From: Nocardia higoensis NBRC 100133
GTDB lineage: Bacteria; Actinomycetota; Actinomycetes; Mycobacteriales; Mycobacteriaceae
DNA: 35,989 nucleotides
Direction: 5' to 3'
Assembly: GCF_000308595.1 (NCBI RefSeq)
Contig: NZ_BAGA01000017.1
Coordinates: 1 to 35,989, forward strand
A model generated the notes under the pieces. It was given only the letters and a program-made list of their open reading frames with translations. It had not been told where the DNA came from and did no database searches. The first letter of the stretch is position 1; each line of letters begins with the position of its first letter. Shown here piece by piece: positions 18,227 to 26,934 of this stretch. A program made the position numbers and the translations under genes.

Positions 18227-19432
18227 ATGGCGGGTACGAAGAATCCACAGGCGAGCAGGCTGGACAGCCCGCTCGGCCTCAAACTGGCCGGCTTGGCGAT
18301 GGTGCTCGGGCTGGTGGCGGTGGTCGCGGTCGCGCTGACCATGTTCGTCGGCGGCTTCACTCCCACGGCGACCGTGCTGGTGCAGACCCCGCGCACCGGG
18401 CTCGTGCTAGATCCCGACGCCAAGGTGAAGGTGCGCGGCGTGGAGATCGGCACGGTCGCGGGCATCGAGCGCAGCGGCGAGGGCGCCACCCTGGAACTGG
18501 CGCTGAACCCGGACATGCTGAAGCTGGTGCCGGCCAACGCCACCGTCGACATCCGGTCGACCACGGTGTTCGGCGCCAAGTACGTCAACTTCCAGATTCC
18601 CGAGCACCCCTCGGCCGAATCGCTGCGAGCGGGCGCGACCGTGGTCGCCGAGCACGTGACCGTCGAGTTCAACACGCTGTTCCAGCAGTTGTCCGACATC
18701 CTGGCCCAGATCGAACCGCAGAAGCTCAACGCCACCCTGTCCGCGCTCGGCCAGGCCCTGCACGGCCGCGGCGCGACGCTGGGGCAGCTGATGGCCGACC
18801 TGGACGGGTATCTGCGCGAGATGAATCCGACCCTGCCCACCCTGCGTGCGGACCTGCGGGCGAGCGCGGAGGTCACCCACCTCTACGCCGACGTCACCGG
18901 TGATCTGCTGCGCACGGTGGACAACGCGGTGGTCACCAGTGAGACCTTGGTCGACGAGCAGGCGAGCCTGGACGACGTGCTGGCCAACCTGATCGGCCTG
19001 GCCGACACCACCGGCTCGGTGCTGCGCGAGAACGAGCAGAACCTGGGCACCGCACTGGATCTGCTCCGTCCCACCACCGAGTTGCTCGAGGAGTACTCGC
19101 CGAGCACGCAATGTCTGGTCAACGCGGTGGCGCAGCTGCTGCCGATCGGTGAGGCGGCCTTCGGCGGCATGCAGCCCGGCGTGGCCATGAACACCAACTT
19201 CATGTTCGGCGCCGAGCCCTACAAGTTCCCCGACGACCTGCCCAAGGTCAACGCCACCGGCGGCCCGCGCTGCGAGGGCCTGGTCGACCGGGTGCCGGGC
19301 AGCCACGCGAACTACGTCGTCACCGACACCAATCAGGGCACGCCCTACGTGCCGTCCATGGAAACGAAATTCAATGGTCCCAAAGTGTTCCAACTGCTGA
19401 TGAACGGCATCCCGGGGGTGAGCGCGCCGTGA
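18227..19432 (+). CDS. mce4A: Mce family protein Mce4A
   Basis: 401 aa, almost the length of M. tuberculosis Mce4A (400 aa). An N-terminal membrane anchor (about 17-43) is followed by the MCE domain (about 46-125; KVKVRGVEIGTVAGIE, TTVFGAKYVNFQIP) and a long helical region (about 140-320) that in Mce hexamers forms the lipid-conducting tunnel. Two cysteines (TQCLV and PRCEG) in the C-terminal domain could form a disulfide. The start is the ATG at 18227 rather than the in-frame codon at 18008 inside yrbE4B. Its stop overlaps the mce4B GTG by 4 bp. Confidence 0.95.
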   Translation: MAGTKNPQASRLDSPLGLKLAGLAMVLGLVAVVAVALTMFVGGFTPTATVLVQTPRTGLVLDPDAKVKVRGVEIGTVAGIERSGEGATLELALNPDMLKLVPANATVDIRSTTVFGAKYVNFQIPEHPSAESLRAGATVVAEHVTVEFNTLFQQLSDILAQIEPQKLNATLSALGQALHGRGATLGQLMADLDGYLREMNPTLPTLRADLRASAEVTHLYADVTGDLLRTVDNAVVTSETLVDEQASLDDVLANLIGLADTTGSVLRENEQNLGTALDLLRPTTELLEEYSPSTQCLVNAVAQLLPIGEAAFGGMQPGVAMNTNFMFGAEPYKFPDDLPKVNATGGPRCEGLVDRVPGSHANYVVTDTNQGTPYVPSMETKFNGPKVFQLLMNGIPGVSAP

Positions 19433-20469
19433 AGAACACCGCTACCACCGTCAAGCTGACCATCTTCACCCTGGTGATGGCGCTGATCTTCGCCGGTCTC
19501 GCCGTGGTGTTCAGCCAGATGCGCTTCGCCAGGCAGGACGGCTACCACGCCGTGTTCACCAGTTCCTCGGGCATCCTGCCCGGCGACAAGGTGCGCATCG
19601 CGGGCGTCCCGGTCGGCTCGATCAGCTCGGTGAAGGTGGAGTCCGACGAGCCGGGCCGGGATTACCTGGCCCACATCGAATTCGACATCGACCGCAAGTA
19701 CCGGCTGCTCACCAGCACCCGCGCGCAGATCAAGTACGAGAACCTGGTCGGCGACCGGTATCTGGAGTTGGTGGAAGGGCCGGGCAGCGCCGACGAGCTG
19801 CGGCCCGGCGGCACCATCCCGATCTCCCAGACCGCGCCCGCACTGGATCTGGACATGCTGCTCGGCGGATTCAAGCCGCTGCTGCGCGGACTGGACCCGG
19901 GCCAGGTCAACGACCTGACCAACGCGCTGCTGCAGGTCTTCCAGGGCCAGGGCGGCACGCTGGTCTCGCTGCTGAACAGCGGCGGTTCCTTCGCCCAGAC
20001 CCTCGGCGAGCGTGACGCGCTGATCGGCAGCGTCATCGACAACCTCAACACCGTGCTGGCCACCATCGACGAGCGCGACGAGCAGTTCGACACCACACTG
20101 AACGAATTGCAGCGCCTGGTCAGTGGATTGGCCGCGGACGCCGACCCGATCGCCTCGGCCATTCCGCGGATCTCGGGCGCCACCGGGGATCTCACCGATC
20201 TGCTCGCCCAGGCCCGCCCCGACCTGCGTGACACCGTCGCGCAGACCGACCGGCTCGCGGGCAATCTCAACGCGGGCGAGGACACCATGGAGTGGGTCAT
20301 CCAGCAACTGCCGGAGACCTATCGCAAGCTGATCCGTATCGGTTCCTACGGCTCGTTCCTCTCCCTCTACGTCTGTGCCACGAACTTCCTGATCGACGGC
20401 CCCGACGGCAAGCCGCTGAAGGTCAACATGCCCGGCGGTCAGGACACGGGAAGGTGTGCGCCGGAATGA
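19429..20469 (+). CDS. mce4B: Mce family protein Mce4B
   Basis: 346 aa. It has a TM anchor (9-29), an MCE domain (about 37-130; PGDKVRIAGVPVGSISSV, YENLVGDRYLEL) and a helical domain with the heptad-like stretch DNLNTVLATIDERDEQFD. A cysteine pair lies near the end (YVCATNF, GRCAPE). Start GTG at 19429 overlaps the mce4A stop as GTGA; the stop overlaps the mce4C ATG as ATGA. It is one of six MCE subunits expected to form a hetero-hexamer spanning the periplasm. Confidence 0.95.
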   Translation: MKNTATTVKLTIFTLVMALIFAGLAVVFSQMRFARQDGYHAVFTSSSGILPGDKVRIAGVPVGSISSVKVESDEPGRDYLAHIEFDIDRKYRLLTSTRAQIKYENLVGDRYLELVEGPGSADELRPGGTIPISQTAPALDLDMLLGGFKPLLRGLDPGQVNDLTNALLQVFQGQGGTLVSLLNSGGSFAQTLGERDALIGSVIDNLNTVLATIDERDEQFDTTLNELQRLVSGLAADADPIASAIPRISGATGDLTDLLAQARPDLRDTVAQTDRLAGNLNAGEDTMEWVIQQLPETYRKLIRIGSYGSFLSLYVCATNFLIDGPDGKPLKVNMPGGQDTGRCAPE

Positions 20470-21545
20470 CAGGCACCGGAATGACAGAGAACCGATCGCC
20501 CGCCGTCACCATCGGCATCGTCGGCATCGTCGTCGCGGTCTGCATCGCCCTGTCGGCACTGCAGTTCGACCGGCTGCCGTTCATCCGGTCCGGCGCGAGC
20601 TACACCGCCTTCTTCGCCGACGCGGGCGGGCTGGTGCCCGGCGACCACGTGCAGGTGGCCGGGGTGCGCTCCGGCCGCGTCGACGACGTGCAACTGGCCG
20701 GGGACAAGGTGCTGGTGAAGTTCACCGTCGACGAGAACATCGTGCTCGGCGACCGGACCTCCGCCGCGATCAAGACCAACACCGTGCTCGGGCGCAAGTC
20801 GCTCGAGGTGGTGCCCGAGGGCGAAGGGGCGTTGCGCCGGGACGACACCATCCCGCTCGAGCGCACCACCTCGCCGTACTCGCTCAACGACGCCCTCGGC
20901 GAACTCGCCGCCACCGTCGGGGGTCTGGACATGGCCAGGGTCGACGAGACTCTCGACGCGCTGTCGGTGACCTTCGCCGACACCCCGGCGCCCCTGCGCG
21001 GCGCGCTCGACGGCATCACCCAGCTCTCGCGCACCATCAACACCCGCGACGAGGCGCTCTCGCAGCTGCTGGAACGGGCGCAGAGCGTGACCCGCATCCT
21101 GTCCGACCGCAGTCAGCAGATCAACGCGCTGCTGCTGGACGGCAACCAGCTGCTCGGCGAGCTCGATGCCAGGCGCACCGCGCTCGGTCAGCTCATCGTC
21201 CACGTCAACGGCCTGGCCCAGGAACTGCGCGGGCTGGTCGCCGACAACGAGGCGCAGCTCGCGCCCGCGCTGAACAAGCTGAATCAGGTGCTCGACGTGC
21301 TGCAGCGCAACCGGCAGGACATCAGCGAGGCGCTCGACGGGCTCGGCCCGTTCGCGGCCGCCCTCGGCGAGCAGGTCGGCAACGGGCCCTGGTTCAACGC
21401 CTACGTCTCCAACGCGACCAGCGTCGGCCTGCAGCCCCTCGTCGACGCGCTGGTCTGGCCCGAGCATCTGCCCGACGATCTGCGCAACTTCTTCTTGAAC
21501 CCGCCGCCCTCGATCGAGCCGGCCGTGCAGGAGCCGCCGCGATGA
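20466..21545 (+). CDS. mce4C: Mce family protein Mce4C
   Basis: 359 aa. It has a TM anchor (about 13-32), an MCE domain (about 38-120; PGDHVQVAGVRSGRVDDVQL, TNTVLGRKSLEVVP) and a long helical segment (about 135-300). Unlike its partners it has no cysteine outside the anchor. A second ATG lies 15 bp downstream (MTENRSP). I keep the first because it overlaps the mce4B stop. The C-terminus ends in a Pro-rich tail. Confidence 0.95.
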   Translation: MTGTGMTENRSPAVTIGIVGIVVAVCIALSALQFDRLPFIRSGASYTAFFADAGGLVPGDHVQVAGVRSGRVDDVQLAGDKVLVKFTVDENIVLGDRTSAAIKTNTVLGRKSLEVVPEGEGALRRDDTIPLERTTSPYSLNDALGELAATVGGLDMARVDETLDALSVTFADTPAPLRGALDGITQLSRTINTRDEALSQLLERAQSVTRILSDRSQQINALLLDGNQLLGELDARRTALGQLIVHVNGLAQELRGLVADNEAQLAPALNKLNQVLDVLQRNRQDISEALDGLGPFAAALGEQVGNGPWFNAYVSNATSVGLQPLVDALVWPEHLPDDLRNFFLNPPPSIEPAVQEPPR

Positions 21546-22852
21546 CCACACCCGACACCACAATCCCCGCCGACCGGGCCCAGGGCTCGCGCACGCTGCC
21601 GCGCTGGGTGCTGCTCACCGCGGGCGCGCTCGTGCTCGCCCTGCTGGCCGCGCTGCTCTACGTCGGCATTACGCGGATCGGCACCATGCGGATCACCGCC
21701 TACTTCCCGTCCACCTCGGGCCTGTACAAGGGCGACGACGTGCGGGTGCTCGGGGTCTCGGTCGGCGAGGTCGACTCCGTCGAGCCGGGCGACGAGCAGG
21801 TGAAGGTGCGCATGACCGTCGACCGCGGCGTCGACATCCCCGCGGACGCCCGCGCCGTCATCGTCTCGCCCTCGCTGGTGACCGCCCGCTTCGTCCAGCT
21901 CGCCCCGGCCTACACCGGCGGCGACAAGATGTCCGACGGCGACGAGATCCCGATCGAGCGCACGGCGATCCCGGTCGAGTGGGACGACATCAAGACCGAG
22001 CTGTCCAAGCTGGCCACCACCCTCGGCCCGGTCGGCGACGACGAGCAGGGCTCCTTCGGCCGCTTCGTCGACACCGCCGCCGACAACCTCGACGGCAACG
22101 GTGAGCGGATGCGCGAGACGCTGCGCGAGCTGTCGGCCACGCTCACCACGCTCTCCGACGGCCGCACCGACCTGTTCGGCACCATCCGCAATCTGCAGCA
22201 CTTCGTCGAGGTGATCTCGGCGAGCAACGAGCAGATCGTGCAGTTCGGCGGCAGGCTGGCCTCGGTCTCCTCGGTGCTGGCGGGCGTCTCCGACGATCTC
22301 GGCGCCGGCCTGGACAATCTGGACCTGGCCGTCGCCGACGTGCAGCGCTTCCTGGATTCCAGCGGCGCCGAACTCACCGAGGGCACCCAGCGCCTGGCCG
22401 ACGTCACCCAGATCCTGGTCGACAAGCGGCCCGAGGTGGAGCGAGTGCTGCACTCGGGGCCGACCGCGCTGGTGAACTTCTACCAGCTCTACAAGCCGGC
22501 CCAGGGCAGCTTCACCGGCGCCATCGCCCTGAACAACACCGCCAGCCCGCTGAGCTTCCTGTGCGGCTCGATCCGCGCGCTCGAGGAGAACGACTCCGAC
22601 CGCACCGCCGACCTGTGCGCGGCGCAGCTGGCCCCGATCATCGAGTCGCTGGCCTGGAACTACGCGCCGATCATGGTCAATCCGGCCACCGGCGTGCACG
22701 CCTTCCCGAACCAGATCACCTTCAGTCCGCCGAGCCTGGCCGACCAGGTGCCCGAAGAGATGAAGAACCCGCGGGCGGCCGCACCGGCTGCCACGCCGGT
22801 CTTCGTGCCCGAAGGGCTGGCCGGACTGGCGATACCCGGAGGTGGACGATGA
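21542..22852 (+). CDS. mce4D: Mce family protein Mce4D
   Basis: 436 aa. It has a TM anchor (about 21-43), an MCE domain (about 48-130; YKGDDVRVLGVSVGEVDSVE, SPSLVTARFVQLAP) and an extended helical domain (about 145-300) with repeated coiled-coil-like segments. The C-terminal domain has a cysteine pair (FLCGS, DLCAAQ), then an Ala/Pro-rich end. The ATG overlaps the mce4C stop, which rules out the 362-codon in-frame extension through mce4C. Confidence 0.95.
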   Translation: MTTPDTTIPADRAQGSRTLPRWVLLTAGALVLALLAALLYVGITRIGTMRITAYFPSTSGLYKGDDVRVLGVSVGEVDSVEPGDEQVKVRMTVDRGVDIPADARAVIVSPSLVTARFVQLAPAYTGGDKMSDGDEIPIERTAIPVEWDDIKTELSKLATTLGPVGDDEQGSFGRFVDTAADNLDGNGERMRETLRELSATLTTLSDGRTDLFGTIRNLQHFVEVISASNEQIVQFGGRLASVSSVLAGVSDDLGAGLDNLDLAVADVQRFLDSSGAELTEGTQRLADVTQILVDKRPEVERVLHSGPTALVNFYQLYKPAQGSFTGAIALNNTASPLSFLCGSIRALEENDSDRTADLCAAQLAPIIESLAWNYAPIMVNPATGVHAFPNQITFSPPSLADQVPEEMKNPRAAAPAATPVFVPEGLAGLAIPGGGR

Positions 22853-24072
22853 GCCGCGCACGCCGCACGACCGCGGTGCTCGCGCTGGGGGTGAGCCTCG
22901 CGCTGGCCACCACCGGCTGTGAATGGACCGGCCTGAACTCGCTGCCCATGCCGGGCGCGGAGGGCACGGGCGAGGGCGCCTACGAGGTGCGGATCCAGAT
23001 GCCCAATGTCACCACGCTGACCCAGAATTCACCGGTCCGCGTCGACGACGTGGACGTGGGCTCGGTGACCGACATCGTGGTGCAGGACTGGCACGCGCTG
23101 GTCACCGTCTCGCTGAACGCCGATGTGCGCCTGCCCGCCAACGCGATCGCCCGGATCGGCCAGACCAGCCTGCTCGGGTCCAATCACGTCGAGCTGGCCG
23201 CGCCCGAGGACGTCGCGCCGGAAGGACAGCTCGCGCCGGGGGATGTGATCCCGCTGGAGCGCGCCGGCGCCTATCCGACCACCGAGGAAGTGCTGTCCTC
23301 GCTGTCGGTGGTGCTCAACGGCGGCGGCATCGCGCAGCTGGAGACCATCACCTCCGAACTCAACGCCGCGCTGACCGGCCGCGAGGACGCCATCCGCGAC
23401 CTGCTGCCGCAGCTGAACGAATTGACCACCAACCTGCAGGAACAGACCGGCGACATCATCGCCGCGATGGAAGGCCTCGACCGCTTCGGCGGGCAGCTCG
23501 CCGACCAGCGGGTGGTGCTCGAGCGCGCGCTCGACGAGATCCATCCGGCGCTGACCGTGCTGGCCGATCGCCGGGAGAACATCACCCGCGCGATCACCGC
23601 GCTGGGCGACCTCAGCGACGTGACCCAGCGGGTGATCGACACCAGCGGGGAGAACCTGAAGGCGAACCTCGACGCGCTGTGGCCGACCCTGCAGCGGCTG
23701 GCCGACACCGGCGGCAATCTCGCCGAGTCCCTGAAGATCCTGCTGTCCTTCCCGTTCCCGCTGAAGAACCTGGACAAGGCCATCAAGGGCGACTACCTGA
23801 ACCTGTTCATGACCGTCGACATGACCGGCAAGCGGCTGGACACCAACTGGCTGTCGGGCACCCCGCTCGGCGGTCGCTTCGGCGGTGTGGAGGGCATCGT
23901 CGGCAGTTTCGCCCCGAGCACGGCCAGTGACGCGGGCAATCCGGCCACCGGACCGATCGCCGAACCCTCGCCGACGCCGTCGCCGACCCCCACCATCCCC
24001 GGTCTGCCGCCGATCCCCGGTCTGCCCGCCATCCCCGGGCTGACGGTTCCGCTGGAAGGGGGACAGCCATGA
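22849..24072 (+). CDS. mce4E: Mce4E lipoprotein (LprN-type)
   Basis: 407 aa. It is the lipoprotein subunit of the complex: a short basic N-terminus, hydrophobic core and lipobox ATTGC with the acylated cysteine at Cys24. The MCE domain follows (about 44-125; NSPVRVDDVDVGSVTDIV, QTSLLGSNHVEL), then a helical domain. The C-terminus is a disordered Pro-rich tail (about residues 365-400) with alternating PTPSPTPT and three IPGL units. The ATG overlaps the mce4D stop by 4 bp. Confidence 0.95.
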   Translation: MSRARRTTAVLALGVSLALATTGCEWTGLNSLPMPGAEGTGEGAYEVRIQMPNVTTLTQNSPVRVDDVDVGSVTDIVVQDWHALVTVSLNADVRLPANAIARIGQTSLLGSNHVELAAPEDVAPEGQLAPGDVIPLERAGAYPTTEEVLSSLSVVLNGGGIAQLETITSELNAALTGREDAIRDLLPQLNELTTNLQEQTGDIIAAMEGLDRFGGQLADQRVVLERALDEIHPALTVLADRRENITRAITALGDLSDVTQRVIDTSGENLKANLDALWPTLQRLADTGGNLAESLKILLSFPFPLKNLDKAIKGDYLNLFMTVDMTGKRLDTNWLSGTPLGGRFGGVEGIVGSFAPSTASDAGNPATGPIAEPSPTPSPTPTIPGLPPIPGLPAIPGLTVPLEGGQP

Positions 24073-25487
24073 AACTGACCCGGTTCGTTCGCATCCAGCT
24101 CGTCATCTTCTCGGTGCTCACCGTGGTGGGCCTGACCGTCATGGCGGGCACCTATGTGCAGCTGCCCGCGATGTTCGGCATCGGCCGCTACCGGGTGACC
24201 GTGCAGCTGGCCGCGACCGGCGGGCTCTACGAGCACGCCAATGTCACCTATCGCGGCACCAATGTGGGCCGGGTGAAGGAGGTCCGGCTCACCCCCGAAG
24301 GCGTGGAAGCCGAACTGTCCATCGACAGCGACTACAAGATCCCCGCCGATGTGGCCGCCTGGGTGCGCAGCGTCTCGGCGATCGGCGAGCAGTACGTCGA
24401 CCTGGTCCCGCCCGACCCCTCGACCGGCGGCAGGCTCGGCGACGGCGCGGTCATCCCGGTCGACCGCACCCAGCTCCCGCAGGACGTCGGCGCCCTGCTC
24501 GACCAGAGCGAACGACTGCTGGCCAGCGTCGAGGACACCCGGCTGCGCCAGGTGATCGACGAGGCGTTCAAGGCCTTCAACGGCGCGGGTCCCGACCTGC
24601 AGCGCTTCATCGACTCGGCCGCGCTGCTGGTGCAGGAAGCCCAGGACAGCACCGAGCCGACCAAGAAGCTGATCGAGCAGATCGGCCCGCTGCTGGACAC
24701 CCAGCTGCGCTCGCAGGACGCCATCCGGTCCTGGACCGCGGATCTGGCCACCCTCACCGACGAGCTGCGCTCCCACGACCCCGCGCTGCGGAACCTGTTG
24801 CGCGACAGCCCCGCCGCGATGGCGCGGGTGACCCAGCAGTTCAACGAGCTGCAGCCCACGTTGCCGATCCTGCTGTCCAATCTGGTCAGCGTCGGCCAGG
24901 TCACCTCGATCTACCACGCGGGCATCGAGCAGGTGCTCGTGGTGTACCCGCCGCTGGTGGCCTCGCTGATCACCGCGATCCGCGGCCCGCTGGAGTACGG
25001 CGTGATGGTCGACTTCATGACCGTGGTGCACGACCCGCCCGCGTGCACCACCGGCTTCCTGCCCGCCGACGAGCGGCGCTCGCCCAGCGAACTCGACAGT
25101 GTCCCCACCCCGCCCGGTCTGTACTGCAAGATCCCGCAGGACTCGCCGATCGAGGTTCGCGGCATCCGCAACACCCCATGCATGGAGTACCCCGGCCGTC
25201 GGGCCCCCACCCCGGAGCTGTGCCGCACCGGATACGTCCCGCTCGGCGACGAACCGCTGTACCTTCCGGTGGACCCGGCGGCGCCCGCCGCCGGCCCGGG
25301 GCAGGACCCGGCGAGCACGGCGCCCGCCTCTTTCCAGGCGCCGGCGTCGGCCAGGTCCTACGATCCGTCCACAGGTGTCTACATCGGCACCGACGGCCGC
25401 ACCTACCGGCAAGGAGATGTCGCTCCCGGCGGTTCCGGGACGGTACCTTCGAGCTGGCAGGCGATGCTCGAGGAGCAGCAACGATGA
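24069..25487 (+). CDS. mce4F: Mce family protein Mce4F
   Basis: 472 aa, the longest of the six. It has a TM anchor (about 8-28), an MCE domain (about 38-125; YEHANVTYRGTNVGRVKEV, SAIGEQYVDLVP) and a helical domain (about 135-300). A C-terminal domain carries four cysteines (PPACTTG, LYCKIP, TPCMEYP, ELCRTGY) that could make two disulfides. The last 60 residues are Pro/Ala-rich and then YIGTDGRTYRQGD. It overlaps its neighbours by 4 bp on each side. Confidence 0.95.
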   Translation: MKLTRFVRIQLVIFSVLTVVGLTVMAGTYVQLPAMFGIGRYRVTVQLAATGGLYEHANVTYRGTNVGRVKEVRLTPEGVEAELSIDSDYKIPADVAAWVRSVSAIGEQYVDLVPPDPSTGGRLGDGAVIPVDRTQLPQDVGALLDQSERLLASVEDTRLRQVIDEAFKAFNGAGPDLQRFIDSAALLVQEAQDSTEPTKKLIEQIGPLLDTQLRSQDAIRSWTADLATLTDELRSHDPALRNLLRDSPAAMARVTQQFNELQPTLPILLSNLVSVGQVTSIYHAGIEQVLVVYPPLVASLITAIRGPLEYGVMVDFMTVVHDPPACTTGFLPADERRSPSELDSVPTPPGLYCKIPQDSPIEVRGIRNTPCMEYPGRRAPTPELCRTGYVPLGDEPLYLPVDPAAPAAGPGQDPASTAPASFQAPASARSYDPSTGVYIGTDGRTYRQGDVAPGGSGTVPSSWQAMLEEQQR

Positions 25488-26380
25488 GTGATATCAACGA
25501 CGATTCACGACGTACCCGCCGTCGGGCGGTCCGGACAGCCGGGCCGCCGGTGGAGGACACCGAGGCCGCCACCGTGACGGTGAGCGCTGCCGACCCGGGC
25601 GGTTCGGAGGAGGCCGCGACGGAATCCGCTCCCGTGTCCGGGACCGAGGCGAAGAAGTCCGCCGCCGAGGCGCAGGCATCGGCTGTCGACGGCGGGGCGG
25701 ACGCGCAGCCGCGGACCGCGGCGGACGAGACGGCCTCCGCGCGGAAGACACCGGCAGAACCGGCAGTCGGCGCGGATGAATCGGACGAGCCGCCGACGGT
25801 GCTGTTGTCCAAGTCCGCGGACGCGGACGCGACTCGCGCAGCCGGGGAGACGGCGGGCGAGCAAGCCTCGGACGAGAAGCCCGACGCCGCCGGCTACAGC
25901 CTGCGCGGGATCGTCCTGGCCGCGGCCGCCGCGGTGCTGATCGCCGCGTTGCTGGCAGGCGCGGTCGTCTCGGTGTTCACCGTCCGGTCCATCGACCGGC
26001 AGGCCGAGCGGCGCACCGAATACGTGCAGACCGCCGAACAGACGATCCTGAACCTCACGACCATCAATGCCGACACGGCCAAGGAGGACATCGACCGCAT
26101 CCTGTCGCTGGCCTCCGGCAAATTCAAGACCGAGTTCGACGGGCGCGTCGACCCGTTCCTGAGCATCGTGCAGCAGGCCGAGGTCCGCGCCACCGGCGAG
26201 ATCGTCGAGGCCGCGCTGGAGAGCGAGGAGGGCGACTCCGGGAAGGTGCTCGTCGCCGCCAAGCAGACCCTCACCAACGCGGGCCAGGAAGGACCGCAGA
26301 CGCGGAACTACCGGTTCCGGGTGACGGTGTCCGAATCCGACTCCGGCCTGACGGCCTCGAATGTGGAGTTCGTGCCATGA
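25484..26380 (+). CDS. mam4A: Mce-associated membrane protein (Rv3493c-like)
   Basis: 298 aa. About 138 N-terminal residues are low-complexity Ala/Glu/Asp/Ser-rich and cytoplasmic by topology. One TM helix follows (about 142-166) and then a compact exported domain (170-298) of the NTF2-like Mce-associated type (LTTINADTAKEDIDRILSLASGKFKTEF). Such proteins stabilise Mce complexes. The ATG overlaps the mce4F stop (ATGA); the longer in-frame reading from 25043 lies inside mce4F. Confidence 0.92.
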   Translation: MSDINDDSRRTRRRAVRTAGPPVEDTEAATVTVSAADPGGSEEAATESAPVSGTEAKKSAAEAQASAVDGGADAQPRTAADETASARKTPAEPAVGADESDEPPTVLLSKSADADATRAAGETAGEQASDEKPDAAGYSLRGIVLAAAAAVLIAALLAGAVVSVFTVRSIDRQAERRTEYVQTAEQTILNLTTINADTAKEDIDRILSLASGKFKTEFDGRVDPFLSIVQQAEVRATGEIVEAALESEEGDSGKVLVAAKQTLTNAGQEGPQTRNYRFRVTVSESDSGLTASNVEFVP

Positions 26381-26865
26381 AATTCACCCGAGGCGTGATC
26401 GCGGCCTTCCTCGCGGGCGTGCTCGCCTTGTCCGCTCTGCTGGTCATCGGATTCGGCGGCTACCGCTACTGGAACGCCGAGCAGGAAAAGCAGGCCCGTG
26501 AGCAGGCGCTGGAGGCGGCGAACACGGCCGTGCCCGCCATGTTCAGCTACGAGTACACCACCGTCGACACCGAACTGCCGAAGGCGGCGGAGCTGCTCTC
26601 GCCCGCCTTCCGCGAGGACTACCTGAAGCTGATCGGCCAAGCCATCGTGCCCGGCGCCAAGGAGAAGCAGCTCACCGTGCTGGCCACCGCGCAGGCCGGC
26701 GGCGTGGTCGAGGCCGATCGTGACCGCGCCGTGGTGATGCTGTTCCTCAATCAGGTGACCACCAGCAAGGACAGCCCGCAGGGCACCACCACCGGCAGCA
26801 GGGTGCGCGTCGCCCTGGACCGGGACGGCGACCGCTGGCTGGTCGACGCCGTCACGCCGATCTGA
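26377..26865 (+). CDS. mam4B: Mce-associated membrane protein (Rv3492c-like)
   Basis: 162 aa. A TM anchor (about 6-28) is followed by an exported domain of the same fold as the previous gene's C-terminal part (TVDTELPKAAELLSPAFREDY, VMLFLNQVTTSKD). It is the last gene of the mce4 operon and overlaps the preceding stop by 4 bp. It probably acts with Mam4A to stabilise or modulate the Mce4 importer. Confidence 0.92.
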   Translation: MKFTRGVIAAFLAGVLALSALLVIGFGGYRYWNAEQEKQAREQALEAANTAVPAMFSYEYTTVDTELPKAAELLSPAFREDYLKLIGQAIVPGAKEKQLTVLATAQAGGVVEADRDRAVVMLFLNQVTTSKDSPQGTTTGSRVRVALDRDGDRWLVDAVTPI

Positions 26866-26908
26866 GCCCGCACCCGCCTGCGCGGGCAGCGCCGATCGAC
26901 GCGGCGGA

Positions 26909-26929
26909 TCGCCGGAGCGGATCCGGCGA
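26909..26929. terminator. Terminator between mce4 and the two-component system
   Basis: TCGCCGGA and TCCGGCGA form an 8-bp stem with a 5-nt loop in the 69-bp convergent gap. An upstream GCCCGC...GCGGGC repeat may add a second hairpin. Confidence 0.6.
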
Positions 26930-26934
26930 CCGGA

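Noticed and set aside
20456..21541. N-terminal extension of mce4D through mce4C
   Set aside because: It is Arg/Gly/Ala-rich shadow sequence. The ATG at 21542 overlaps the mce4C stop and gives the normal Mce anchor.
24000..24060. Tandem repeat at the mce4E 3' end as a non-coding repeat
   Set aside because: It is in frame and encodes the Pro-rich IPGL units of the lipoprotein's tail, so it belongs to the gene.
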